Positions 31,952 to 40,375 of a DNA stretch of 64,000 nucleotides are shown here, one piece after another. The notes under the pieces are model-generated. The model saw only the letters and a program-made list of their open reading frames with translations. It had not been told where the DNA came from and made no database searches. Positions within the stretch are counted from its first letter, which is position 1. The number at the start of each line of letters is the position of its first letter. Origin of the DNA: Thermus aquaticus (lineage in GTDB: Bacteria; Deinococcota; Deinococci; Deinococcales; Thermaceae); assembly GCF_001280255.1 (NCBI RefSeq), contig NZ_LHCI01000106.1, forward strand, positions 1,625,217 to 1,689,216, written 5' to 3'. The translations under genes and the position numbers were made by a program.

Positions 31952-33253
31952 ATGTTAAGGATATCGATGTCCAAGTGGCTTACGCTCGGGGGCTTGGCTG
32001 TCCTAACCTCGCTGGCTTGGGCCCAGACCCTGAGGATTGGCGTAGTGGGACCCATGGCCTTCGTGCAGGGGGCCCATACGTGGTACGGAGCCACTCTGGC
32101 CGCGGAGGAGATCAACCGCGCCGGGGGCATCCAGGTGGGGGACAGACGCTACCGCATTGAGCTACTAAGGGTGGACACCAACGAGATGCTGAGCGTAACC
32201 GATGCGGCTACCGCCGTGGAGCGGGCTATCACCGCCCAACGCGTGGACTTCCTTGTCGGGGGCTTCCGGAGTGAGGCGGTCCTGGCCATGACCGAGGTGG
32301 CGGCGGACTACAAGAGGATCTTCATCTTCACGGGTGCGGGCTTAGACGGGATCCTCGCCGGCCGTGTGGACCGGAACTACGAGCGCTTCAAGTACCTTTT
32401 CCGCGTAAGCCCCAATAGGTCCAGCGACCTGGCCCGCACCTCTCTCCTACTCCTAGGCGAGGTGGTCCAAGCGGTGCGGCAGCAGCTGGGTATCCCGCGG
32501 CCCAAGGTGGCCATCCTGGCCGAACGGGCGGCCTGGGCCGATCCGCTGGTGGAGACGGCCACCCGGCTTATCGCCGCACCCCCACCCCAGGGGTATGGGG
32601 CCGAAGTGGCGGGAACCTGGCGGCCTTCAGCGGTGGCGACCGATGTCACCTCGGAGCTCACCGCCATCCAGCGCGCCGGGGCCCAGGTGATCTACACGGT
32701 CCTCTCCGGCCCTGTAGGGGTTCCCTTCGGGCGTGACTGGGGACGCCTGAGGATCCCCGCTGCCCCTGTGGGCATCAACGTGGAAGCCCAGCAGGAGACC
32801 TGGCTCAAGGCCACGGATAACCTGGGGAACTACGTCGCCACCCTCAGTTCCCTGGCTCCGGGCGTGGCCATCACCCCCAAGACCATCCCCTTCATCACCA
32901 GCTTCCAGGCTCGTTTCAAGGAGTTCCCCATCTACACCGCCAGCGGAGCCTACGGGGCCCTCTATGTCCTTGCGGATGCCCTGAACCGGGCTGGCACCCT
33001 GGATGTGGAGGCGGTGGTCAAGGCCCTGGAGGCCACCGATTTAGTGGGTCCTTCCGGCCGGATTGTCTTTGACAAAACGCACGATGTCACCTGGGGTCCT
33101 GGCTTCACCACCGGGCTTGGGGTCCAGTGGGTGGGCAACCGCATGCAGGCCTTCTGGCCTCGCAACTGGCGAGTGGGGGATAAGGTGATCAGCTATGCGG
33201 GCGTGCGCCCCTACCAGCTGCCCCCCTGGGTGGTGGAGGCCTGGAGGCGGTAG
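31952..33253 (+). CDS. LIV-type ABC importer substrate-binding protein (second system)
   Basis: 433 residues, signal peptide ending SLAWAQ, then TLRIGVVGPMAFVQGAHTWYGATLAAEEINRAGG, the standard opening of the family. Longer than the first system's binding protein and not a close copy. VDFLVGGFRSEAVLAMTEVAADY and YTASGAYGALYVLADALNRAG are conserved blocks. It is the first gene of a coupled six-gene operon with permeases, an acyl-CoA ligase and two ATPases, which suggests a carboxylic-acid ligand. ATG 31952 is used; ATG 31967 is possible. Confidence 0.88.
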   Translation: MLRISMSKWLTLGGLAVLTSLAWAQTLRIGVVGPMAFVQGAHTWYGATLAAEEINRAGGIQVGDRRYRIELLRVDTNEMLSVTDAATAVERAITAQRVDFLVGGFRSEAVLAMTEVAADYKRIFIFTGAGLDGILAGRVDRNYERFKYLFRVSPNRSSDLARTSLLLLGEVVQAVRQQLGIPRPKVAILAERAAWADPLVETATRLIAAPPPQGYGAEVAGTWRPSAVATDVTSELTAIQRAGAQVIYTVLSGPVGVPFGRDWGRLRIPAAPVGINVEAQQETWLKATDNLGNYVATLSSLAPGVAITPKTIPFITSFQARFKEFPIYTASGAYGALYVLADALNRAGTLDVEAVVKALEATDLVGPSGRIVFDKTHDVTWGPGFTTGLGVQWVGNRMQAFWPRNWRVGDKVISYAGVRPYQLPPWVVEAWRR

Positions 33254-34117
33254 ATGTTCGCAGCCATCCTGGTCAACGGCCTAGTCCTGAGCGGCATCTA
33301 CGGGATGCTGGCTCTGGGGTTCGCCCTCACCTACGGGGTGGCCCGGATCCTGAACCTGGCCCACACGGCCTTCTACATGGTGGCCGCCTACGCCCTTTTC
33401 TTCTTCCTGGGGTGGACGGGCTTTGCTGGGGCAGCTCTCCTCGGGGTTCTCGTTGTTCTCCTCCTGGCCCTGGCCGCCTATGGGCTCCTCCTCGAGCCCC
33501 TGAGGGAGCACGAGGCCACAGTGCTCATCGTCACCATCGCCCTAGCCCTCCTCCTGCAGGAGGTGGTCCTCCTTCTCTTTGGGGGGCACTTTCGCTCTGT
33601 GCCCGCCCTCCTTCCCGGGTACGTGGAGGTCCTGGGGGTGCGGGTGGCCCAGCAGGCCCTTCTGGCCCTGGGCTTCGCTGCCGCAGTGCTTTTGGCCGCG
33701 TGGGCCCTCCTGAAGGGAACGCGGCTCGGCCTTGGGATCCGGGCCGCAGCCCAGGACCAGGAGGCGGCGGAGCTCGTGGGCATAAGCCTGTCCCGTGCCG
33801 GGTACTGGGCCGTGGGCCTAGGGGCCTTGCTGGCAGCTCTGGCGGGCTTGGCCGTGGCTCCCATGGCCACCCTCGAGCCCCACATGTGGAACCCTCCCCT
33901 CCTGGTGGTCCTGGCCGCGGTGGTCCTGGGGGGGCTGGGTAGCCTTCCCGGAGCCCTTTTAGGGGCCTTGGTCCTGGCCTTTGCTGAGGTTTTGGTGGTC
34001 AACCTTGTTCCAGGGGGGGCCTTTCTGCGGACTGCGGTGGCCCTTTTCATCATGGTCTTGGTCCTGGTGGCTAGGCCAGAGGGCCTTTTCGGCGTGGGCT
34101 TTGCGGAGGAGCGATGA
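33254..34117 (+). CDS. livH: LIV-type permease LivH (second system)
   Basis: 287 residues, starting on the base after the binding-protein stop. MFAAILVNGLVLSGIYGMLALGFAL then YGVARILNLAHTAFYMVAAY gives the LivH signature (NFAHG-like region here NLAHT). The ATPase-contact loop is AAAQDQEAAELVGISLSRAGYW. Spans continue to the C-terminal FIMVLVLVARPEGLFG. Ends in an ATGA overlap with livM. Confidence 0.9.
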   Translation: MFAAILVNGLVLSGIYGMLALGFALTYGVARILNLAHTAFYMVAAYALFFFLGWTGFAGAALLGVLVVLLLALAAYGLLLEPLREHEATVLIVTIALALLLQEVVLLLFGGHFRSVPALLPGYVEVLGVRVAQQALLALGFAAAVLLAAWALLKGTRLGLGIRAAAQDQEAAELVGISLSRAGYWAVGLGALLAALAGLAVAPMATLEPHMWNPPLLVVLAAVVLGGLGSLPGALLGALVLAFAEVLVVNLVPGGAFLRTAVALFIMVLVLVARPEGLFGVGFAEER

Positions 34118-35184
34118 CCGGTCCTTTGCGGGTTTGGTCCCTACCCTGGATTTTCCTCTACCTTAGGCATGAGGTTCTGGCCTTGCCCGGGCGGAGCGTG
34201 GCCCTCCTGTTCGTCCTTTTTCTGTTGGTTTTGCCGCTCTTTACCCAGGATCCCTACTGGCTCCGCGTCCTAACCCTCACGGCCATCTTCGCACTTTATG
34301 CCGCTAGCTGGGACCTGCTTTCCGGCTACACGGGCCAGGTGAGCCTGGGACACGCCTTCTTTTTCGGTCTTTCCGGGTACGTTTCGGCCATCTTAGGGCG
34401 GGAGCTGGGTCTTCCCCCCTGGCTTACTGTGCCCTTGGGGGCTTCTCTGGCTGCGCTGGCGGGAGTTTTCGTTGGCCTCCCGTCCTTAAGGGTCCGGGGA
34501 CCTTACCTTTCCCTCGTTACCCTGGCCTTTCCCATCATCGCCCTGGGCCTCGTTTTCGTCTTTCCTAAGATCACGGGGGGTGAGCTGGGCCTTTCCGGCC
34601 TGCCCCGGCTGGGGCAGAGCCGCCTGCAGGAGTACTACATCGTGGTGTTCACCTTTCTCCTCTCCACCTTGTTTCTCTGGAAGCTTGGCGGATCCCGGAT
34701 CGGCCTCTTCCTACACGCCATCCGCGAGGATGAGGTGGCGGTGCGCATGGTGGGGGTGAACACCGTGCGCTACAAGCTTTTGGCCTTTGGGGCCAGCGCC
34801 TTCTTCGCTGGCCTCGCTGGGGGTCTCCACGCCCACTTCCTGCGGGTGGTGGGGCCGGACAGCCTCTCCGTCTTCAACTCCATTCAGCCCATCGTCTGGT
34901 CGGTTTTCGGGGGGCTGGCTACCATCTACGGCCCCGTGGCGGGCACCTTCCTCCTCTTCCCCCTTTTGGAGTTTCTCCGAGTGGTTGAGGAGGTGCGGAT
35001 GGTGGCCTTCGCTTTCTTGATCCTGCTGGTGATGCGCTTCCTGCCCCAAGGGGTGGTGCGGGGGGTTTTGGACCGCCTGGAGGAGACGTGTCCCAGGTGC
35101 AAGGTGCGCAACGCTTTCACCCGCAGGCGCTGCCGGGCCTGTGGGGTGGAGTTGCGCCTTCCTGAGAAGGAGGTGGTAGCGTGA
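34114..35184 (+). CDS. livM: LIV-type permease LivM with C-terminal zinc-ribbon
   Basis: 356 residues. The membrane part is an ordinary LivM: SGYTGQVSLGHAFFFGLSGYVSAIL and the loop IREDEVAVRMVGVNTVRYKLL. After the last span and VVRGVLDRLEE it continues into CPRC (Cys326, Cys329) and CRAC (Cys340, Cys343), a CX2C-X10-CX2C zinc ribbon with the arginine-rich linker KVRNAFTRRR. LivM proteins normally end soon after the last span, so this is a fusion. The tail should be cytoplasmic, near the ATPases. Overlaps the ligase gene by 4 bp. Confidence 0.88.
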   Translation: MTGPLRVWSLPWIFLYLRHEVLALPGRSVALLFVLFLLVLPLFTQDPYWLRVLTLTAIFALYAASWDLLSGYTGQVSLGHAFFFGLSGYVSAILGRELGLPPWLTVPLGASLAALAGVFVGLPSLRVRGPYLSLVTLAFPIIALGLVFVFPKITGGELGLSGLPRLGQSRLQEYYIVVFTFLLSTLFLWKLGGSRIGLFLHAIREDEVAVRMVGVNTVRYKLLAFGASAFFAGLAGGLHAHFLRVVGPDSLSVFNSIQPIVWSVFGGLATIYGPVAGTFLLFPLLEFLRVVEEVRMVAFAFLILLVMRFLPQGVVRGVLDRLEETCPRCKVRNAFTRRRCRACGVELRLPEKEVVA

Positions 35185-36842
35185 CTGAGGCCCTTTATCT
35201 GGAACGCCCCTGGACCCGCTTCTATCCTCCGGGAACTCCTTCGCAGGTGGAGCCGGGTCAGGGGAGCGTGGGCGAATGGGTAGCGGAGGCCTTCCGGAGC
35301 TGGGAGCGTTCGGTGGCCATCCTCTACTACGGGCGGGCCTACCGTTACGGGGAGCTCCTCGAGGCCGCCCAGCGCTTTGCCGGGGGACTTCAAGCCCTGG
35401 GCCTGAGGCCCGGGGACCGGGTGGGCCTCTACCTGGCCAACAGCCCCCAGTTCGCCATCGCCTACCTAGGCATACTGTGGGCAGGTGGAGTGGTGGTGCC
35501 TGTGAGCCCCCTCTACACCTCCCACGAGCTTGCCCACCAGCTTAGGGATTCTGGGGCGCGGTTCCTGGTGGTCCAAGACGCCCTCTTTGAAACGGCGCGC
35601 CGGACAGGCGTAGAGCTGGAGGCTACGGTGGTGGTCTCCCTTAAGGAGGCCTTGCCCGTCTGGCAACAGCTTTTGGTGCGGGGGTTGCCTGTTCCCCAGG
35701 GGGCGGGAACCTACCCCTTCGCCCACCTGCTTAGGAGCGAGCCCCTGCGGGCTCCCGTTTCCCGCTCTGCAGAGGACCTGGCCGCCCTTCCCTACACCGG
35801 GGGCACCACAGGCCTACCCAAGGGCGTGGAGATTACCCATGGCAACATCCTGGCTGCCCACCGGATGATCCAAAGCCTAAACCCCTTTGGGTCGCAAAGC
35901 GTCATCCTGGCCTTTCTGCCCTTCTACCACATCTACGGACAGGTGGTTCTCCTCCTCGGGGGGTTGCTGTCTGGGGCCAGGCTGATCGTCTTTTCCACTC
36001 CCGATCCTGACTGGATCCTCGAGGCCATGGTCCGCTACCGGGCTACCCACTTTTTCGGCGTGCCCTCGCTTTACGAGGTGCTAAGGGACCATCCTAAGGC
36101 CCACTGGGTGGACTGGCGGCGGCTTGCGGTGGTGGTGAGCGGAGCGGACACCCTGCACGAGGCCACGGCTGAGACCTTTGCCCGGAAGACGGGCCGGGAG
36201 ATCGCTGAGGGCTATGGCATGACGGAGACCACCTCCGTGAGCCATATCAACCCCAGGGAGCGGGTGAAGCGGGGTTCCTTCGGCATCCCCCTGCCCGGTA
36301 TCCAGGCCCTGGTGGTAGACCCGGATACTCTTGAGCCCGTGCCCGTGGGGGAGGTGGGGGAGCTGGCCCTCTTTGGGCCCAACGTGACCCGGGGCTATTG
36401 GTGTCGGGAGGACGAGAACGCACGGAGCTTTTTCCTGCACCAAGGAATCCGCTTTTTCCGCACCGGGGACTTGGTGCGCATGGATGAGGAGGGATATTTC
36501 TACTTCTACGACCGGGCTAAGGACATGATCAAGTATAAGGGGCGGCCGGTCTTCCCCCGCGAGATCGAAGAGGCCTTAAGGGCCCACCCCCTGGTCAAAG
36601 CAGCGGGCGTGGTGGGCGTGCCCGATCCCAGGGTGGGGGCTTACCCCAAGGCCTATGTGGTCCTAGAGCCCGAGGCCCGAGGGAAGGTAACCGAAGAGGA
36701 CCTCCTGGCCTTCCTTAGCGAGCGCCTGGCCCCTTACAAGCTTCCCCGGGAGATAGAGTTCCGGGGGGAGCTCCCTAAGACGGACGTGGGCAAGGTTTCC
36801 CGGAGGGAGCTTCGTGAGGAGGTGCAGGATGGATCTGCTTGA
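35181..36842 (+). CDS. AMP-forming acyl-CoA ligase inside the LIV operon
   Basis: 553 residues. GTG 35181 with AAGGAGG upstream. P-loop LPYTGGTTGLPKGVE, GYGMTETTSVSHIN, FFRTGDLVRMDEEGYFYFYDRAKDMIKYKG, and the C-terminal Lys in PKTDVGKVSRREL. It resembles long-chain/4-coumarate-type ligases. It sits between the permease and ATPase genes of an importer, and overlaps both (4 and 14 bp), which argues that the imported molecule is the acid it activates. In levulinate operons the matching role is LvaE. Confidence 0.88.
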   Translation: MTEALYLERPWTRFYPPGTPSQVEPGQGSVGEWVAEAFRSWERSVAILYYGRAYRYGELLEAAQRFAGGLQALGLRPGDRVGLYLANSPQFAIAYLGILWAGGVVVPVSPLYTSHELAHQLRDSGARFLVVQDALFETARRTGVELEATVVVSLKEALPVWQQLLVRGLPVPQGAGTYPFAHLLRSEPLRAPVSRSAEDLAALPYTGGTTGLPKGVEITHGNILAAHRMIQSLNPFGSQSVILAFLPFYHIYGQVVLLLGGLLSGARLIVFSTPDPDWILEAMVRYRATHFFGVPSLYEVLRDHPKAHWVDWRRLAVVVSGADTLHEATAETFARKTGREIAEGYGMTETTSVSHINPRERVKRGSFGIPLPGIQALVVDPDTLEPVPVGEVGELALFGPNVTRGYWCREDENARSFFLHQGIRFFRTGDLVRMDEEGYFYFYDRAKDMIKYKGRPVFPREIEEALRAHPLVKAAGVVGVPDPRVGAYPKAYVVLEPEARGKVTEEDLLAFLSERLAPYKLPREIEFRGELPKTDVGKVSRRELREEVQDGSA

Positions 36843-37593
36843 GGCCGAGGGGATCTCTAAGCGCTTCGGGGGACTCCAGGCTCTCTACAGGGTGGACTTC
36901 CGGGTGAAGTCGAGGGAGATCGTGGGCCTCATTGGCCCCAACGGAGCGGGGAAGACCACCCTCCTCCGGGTTCTCTTGGGCATCCACCTGCCCGATGAGG
37001 GGAGGGTACGCTTCCAGGGGCGGGACATCACCCGGTTGCCCACGTGGGAGAGGGTGCGGCTCGGCCTTGCCGCCACCTTCCAGAACCCCAGGCCCCTGAA
37101 GCGCCTTCCCGTCATCGCCAACGTCCTGGTGGCCGCCTATGGGCCCCGCGGGGGGCGGCGCGGGGACTGGGTGAAGCGGGCCGAGGCCCGGGCCCTGGAT
37201 GCCTTGGAGTTTGTGGGCATTGCCGACAAGGCCAAGGAGCCCGCCTCCGTGCTTTCCCAGGGGGAGCTTAAGCGCCTGGAGATCGCCCGCGCTTTGGCTA
37301 CGGAGCCCGAGCTCCTGATCCTGGATGAGCCCTTTGCCGGGCTAACCCCCGTGGAAACGGAACTCTTGGCCAAATCCTTGGCCAGACTCCGCAAAGGGGG
37401 GCGGTTCGGTCGCCTCCACAGCGAGGGGTGCGCCATGGTCATCATTGAGCACAAGCTTTCCGAGCTTTTCCGGATCGCCGACCGGGTGGTGGTGTTGAAC
37501 TTTGGGGAGGTTTTGGCAGAGGGGAGTCCGGAGGAGGTGCTCCGGGACCCCAGGGTCGTGGAGGCCTACCTGGGGGAGGGGGCTCATGCTTGA
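36829..37593 (+). CDS. livG: LIV-type ATPase LivG (second system)
   Basis: 254 residues. ATG 36829 preceded by GGAGGTG; a GTG at 36814 is rejected because it lies further inside the ligase gene without a ribosome site. Walker A GPNGAGKTT, signature LSQGELKRLEIARALA, Walker B LLILDEPFAGL, switch VIIEHKLSELF. Between Walker B and the switch there is an extra loop of about 12 residues (RKGGRFGRLHSEGCA) not seen in the first system. Overlaps livF by 8 bp. Confidence 0.9.
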   Translation: MDLLEAEGISKRFGGLQALYRVDFRVKSREIVGLIGPNGAGKTTLLRVLLGIHLPDEGRVRFQGRDITRLPTWERVRLGLAATFQNPRPLKRLPVIANVLVAAYGPRGGRRGDWVKRAEARALDALEFVGIADKAKEPASVLSQGELKRLEIARALATEPELLILDEPFAGLTPVETELLAKSLARLRKGGRFGRLHSEGCAMVIIEHKLSELFRIADRVVVLNFGEVLAEGSPEEVLRDPRVVEAYLGEGAHA

Positions 37594-38329
37594 GGTCCGG
37601 GGCCTCTCCCTGCTCTACGGCAAGGCACAGATCCTCTTCGGGTTAGACTTGGAGGTGCGCCAAGGGGAACTCGTCTGCTTGGTGGGTCCCAACGGGGCGG
37701 GGAAGACCAGCTTTCTCCGGGCCATATCCGGCCTAGTGCGCCTTGAAGCCCACCTCCACCGGGGCACCAAGGCTGAGGAGATCCGCCTCGAGGGGGAGGT
37801 GCGCTTCCAGGGACAGCGGGTGGACCATCTTTTGCCCCATCAGATTGCCCGGTTGGGCCTGGTTTTGTGCCCCGAGAGGCGGCGGCCTTTTAGGGAGCTC
37901 ACCGTTGAGGAAAACCTCCTCGCTGGCGGCCTTCTCCTTCCCAAAGCAGCTGTGCGGCAGCAGCTGGCCTTCGTCTACGAGCTCTTTCCCAGGCTGTACG
38001 AGAGGCGGGCGCAGCGGGCTGGGGACCTTTCTGGAGGGGAGCAGCAGATGCTGGCCTTGGGGCGGGCCCTCATGGCCCGGCCCAAGCTTCTGGCCGTTGA
38101 CGAGCCCTCCACTGGGCTGGCGCCCAAGGTTCGGGCTCTGGTCTTTGAGCAGATCCAGCGGATTCGTGGGGAGGGCGTTACCGTGCTCCTGGTGGAGCAG
38201 GAGGCAGCCCGGGCCTTGGCCATGGCCGACCGGGCCTATGTCCTCTCCAACGGCAGGCTGGTGCGCCAGGGCCCTGCCCAGGAGCTATTGGGGGATGTCC
38301 AGTTTCAGAAAACCTACCTGGGCCTTTGA
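37586..38329 (+). CDS. livF: LIV-type ATPase LivF (second system)
   Basis: 247 residues. Walker A GPNGAGKTS, signature LSGGEQQMLALGRALM, Walker B LLAVDEPSTGLAP and switch LLVEQEA. An insertion after the Walker A helix (RLEAHLHRGTKAEEI) makes it slightly longer than the first LivF. Last gene of the plus-strand operon; it faces the minus-strand TRAP/acyl-CoA dehydrogenase operon across an 84-bp gap in which I see no strong terminator. Confidence 0.9.
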   Translation: MLEVRGLSLLYGKAQILFGLDLEVRQGELVCLVGPNGAGKTSFLRAISGLVRLEAHLHRGTKAEEIRLEGEVRFQGQRVDHLLPHQIARLGLVLCPERRRPFRELTVEENLLAGGLLLPKAAVRQQLAFVYELFPRLYERRAQRAGDLSGGEQQMLALGRALMARPKLLAVDEPSTGLAPKVRALVFEQIQRIRGEGVTVLLVEQEAARALAMADRAYVLSNGRLVRQGPAQELLGDVQFQKTYLGL

Positions 38330-38413
38330 TGGGGTGCCCTATGCCCCCTCTCTCAGCGGGGTGGAGGGTTCACCGTCCTGTTGGGGCTCAACCCGAGCCC
38401 AGTCCCGGGACCC

Positions 38414-39058
38414 CTATCCCCCATAGTAGGCCTCCCAGAGGGCTTCCATGGTGGTCCTGCGCTCCTGGGGAAGAAGCTCGTAGGGGGTGAGGTTGTGGAG
38501 GCGAAGGAAGGCCCTCTCTTCGTCCATGTCCAGGACGGAGAGGCCACAGGGGTGGACCTCGAGGGGCAACAGGATGGGCTTGCCGGTGAGGGCGTAGGAG
38601 AGGATAGCCCGGATCACGCCGCCGTGGGCCACCAGGAGAAGGGTGTCCCAGGGTTGAGCCAGAAGGCGGGCGTAGGCGGCGAGAACCCGATCCAGGAAGT
38701 CGCCGTAGCGCTCCCCGCCGAGGAAGCGATCCGAGGGGTCCCTGGGGAAGAAGGCCTTGAGAAAGGCTTCTTTGGGGTCCTCCAGGTCCTTGAGCCTTCC
38801 TGGCCGGATCTCCTGAAACTCCGGCCAGGCCTCGAGGGGTACAGAGCGGCCCTTGAGCGCGATCTCGGCGGTCTCCTGCGTCCTCCTGAGCCCCGAGTGG
38901 ACGGCGCGGTCCAGGGGAACCCCTCGCAGGAGCTCCCCCACGGCCTCCGCTTGGGCTCGGCCCCTTTCGGTGAGGCCCACCCCTTCGGGGGGAACGGGTC
39001 GCCCCCCCGGGAAGTAGTCCACTTCTCCGTGGCGCAGGAGGAGGAGACGCCGCCTCAT
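38414..39058 (-). CDS. Histidine phosphatase family protein
   Basis: 214 residues. LLLRHGEVDYF holds the RHG motif; the second catalytic His is in LLLVAHGGVIRAILSY; SGLRRTQETAEIAL is the conserved block. Similar to alpha-ribazole/phosphoglycerate phosphatases. It is the last gene of the TRAP operon and overlaps the small DUF6285-like gene by 4 bp. With a kinase acting on an acyl-CoA in the same operon, a repair or recycling role is possible, but nothing proves it. Confidence 0.83.
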   Translation of the reverse strand: MRRRLLLLRHGEVDYFPGGRPVPPEGVGLTERGRAQAEAVGELLRGVPLDRAVHSGLRRTQETAEIALKGRSVPLEAWPEFQEIRPGRLKDLEDPKEAFLKAFFPRDPSDRFLGGERYGDFLDRVLAAYARLLAQPWDTLLLVAHGGVIRAILSYALTGKPILLPLEVHPCGLSVLDMDEERAFLRLHNLTPYELLPQERRTTMEALWEAYYGG

Positions 39059-39405
39059 GGGTATCGTTCCAGGTACTTGGGGTTGGCCAAGAGAAGCTTA
39101 CGCCGCACATGGGCCTTGAGGAAAGCGGAGGTGGCCTCGGGGGCCTGGCCTTGGCGGATTCTCCAGGCCAGCTCTTTTAGGAGGGCTTCCCGGTCTCCCC
39201 CGTGGCTCAAGAGGGCCTCCAGCTCCGCCGCCTCTTCCTGCCGCAGGGCCTCGCCCAGGGCCAGCTCCCTCCGGGCGATGCCGAGAGCGTTTAGGGCCAC
39301 CAGGAGCTGGAAGCGGAGCCTGGGGTCGCCCACCGTGGGCAAGAGCTCCCTTTCCAGAAACTCCGCCGTGGCCTCTAGGAGTTCGTCAAGGTTGGGCCTA
39401 TCCAT
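39055..39405 (-). CDS. DUF6285-like small protein, LvaB-type partner
   Basis: 116 residues, all helical. It starts MDRPNLDELLEATAEFLERELLP; ATG 39405 is chosen to keep the conserved xDRPxxxELLEAVxEFL opening and drop a TTG extension. LVALNALGIARREL is the second family block. Such proteins sit beside APH-type kinases and acyl-CoA dehydrogenases. In the Pseudomonas levulinate operon, the small LvaB is required together with the LvaA kinase. I infer the same partnership. Overlaps the kinase gene by 8 bp. Confidence 0.72.
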   Translation of the reverse strand: MDRPNLDELLEATAEFLERELLPTVGDPRLRFQLLVALNALGIARRELALGEALRQEEAAELEALLSHGGDREALLKELAWRIRQGQAPEATSAFLKAHVRRKLLLANPKYLERYP

Positions 39406-40375
39406 GGCGTTCCAAAAGGTCAAGGATCTCGTACTCCATCTCGGCGGCCAGCCTCCCCAAGACGGCCAGTTCCACGCTGCGCTCCTCTCCCTTTAGGTGG
39501 CGCCTGGCCTGCTTCAGGGCCCCTAGGCCCCAGCGGACGTTGCCCAGGACCTCCCACCAGAAAAGCTCTCCTTCCGCGATCCCTCGGCCGGTGAGGGCGT
39601 TGTACCGTTCCAAGAAAGGTCCCACTTCCCCGATCCCCCCTAGGCGCTTTCCGTCCTCCCCGAACCGCCAGGCCCGCACCAGGGGCCAGGCCAGATCCTC
39701 CCGGGGGTCGCCGATGTGGGCGAACTCCCAGTCTAGGACAGCCACGAGCTCCTCAGGGGTGACGAGGAGGTTGCCGATGCGGAAGTCCCCATGCACCAGC
39801 ACAGGGGGCCGAGGGGGCAGGGGGTTTTGCGAGAGCCAGCGGAGCCCCCACTCCAGGGCGGGGTGGGGCTCGTCTAAGGCATCCAGGTCGCGGTAGGCCA
39901 GGTCCAAGGCCTCCTGCCAGGGAGGCCGGCTCGGGAAGGGAAGAAAGCCCACTTCGGAAAGGGGGATGGCGTGAATGGCCGCCAGCTCCTGGGCCATGGC
40001 CTCGGGGAGGCGTTCCCGCACCCTGGCGTACTCGGGGCGCCGGACGATGCGGGCCCCGATGGATTCCCCCTCCAGCCGTTCCATGAGGAAAGCTTCCCGA
40101 CCCTCCAGGTCGGGGAAGTAGTGAAGGGGCCTGGGCACCCTGACCCCGTGGGCGTGGGCTATCTGGAGGAGGCGGAACTCCTGGGCCAGGGGCAGGGTCC
40201 CCGCGTAGATAACGCCCCCTCCCGCCCTCCGGAGGAAGAGGGGGAGGGCCTCTTTTCCGGTCTGATAGTCCAGGGCCCAGGCCTCCTTGGAGGCCCCGCC
40301 GGGGAGGCGCCTCAGGGCGAGGATTTCCCCTGGTCCGAAGAGCTCTTCGAGGGCGGCCTGGAGGATTTCCCTCAT
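39398..40375 (-). CDS. APH-family kinase, LvaA/ACAD10-like
   Basis: 325 residues with the aminoglycoside-phosphotransferase/choline-kinase fold. Catalytic motif VLVHGDFRIGNLLV and metal motif VLDWEFAHIGDPREDLAW; the N-lobe begins RRLPGGASKEAWALDY. It is not a resistance gene by context: it lies between an acyl-CoA dehydrogenase and a DUF6285-like gene, the arrangement known from LvaA (4-hydroxyacyl-CoA kinase) and from the kinase part of ACAD10/11. The predicted reaction is phosphorylation of a 4-hydroxyacyl-CoA. Overlaps the dehydrogenase gene by 4 bp. Confidence 0.82.
   Translation of the reverse strand: MREILQAALEELFGPGEILALRRLPGGASKEAWALDYQTGKEALPLFLRRAGGGVIYAGTLPLAQEFRLLQIAHAHGVRVPRPLHYFPDLEGREAFLMERLEGESIGARIVRRPEYARVRERLPEAMAQELAAIHAIPLSEVGFLPFPSRPPWQEALDLAYRDLDALDEPHPALEWGLRWLSQNPLPPRPPVLVHGDFRIGNLLVTPEELVAVLDWEFAHIGDPREDLAWPLVRAWRFGEDGKRLGGIGEVGPFLERYNALTGRGIAEGELFWWEVLGNVRWGLGALKQARRHLKGEERSVELAVLGRLAAEMEYEILDLLERHG

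Noticed and set aside
39398..40375. Aminoglycoside resistance kinase
   Set aside because: The fold is shared, but the operon (acyl-CoA dehydrogenase, DUF6285-like protein, importer) points to an acyl-CoA-linked substrate.
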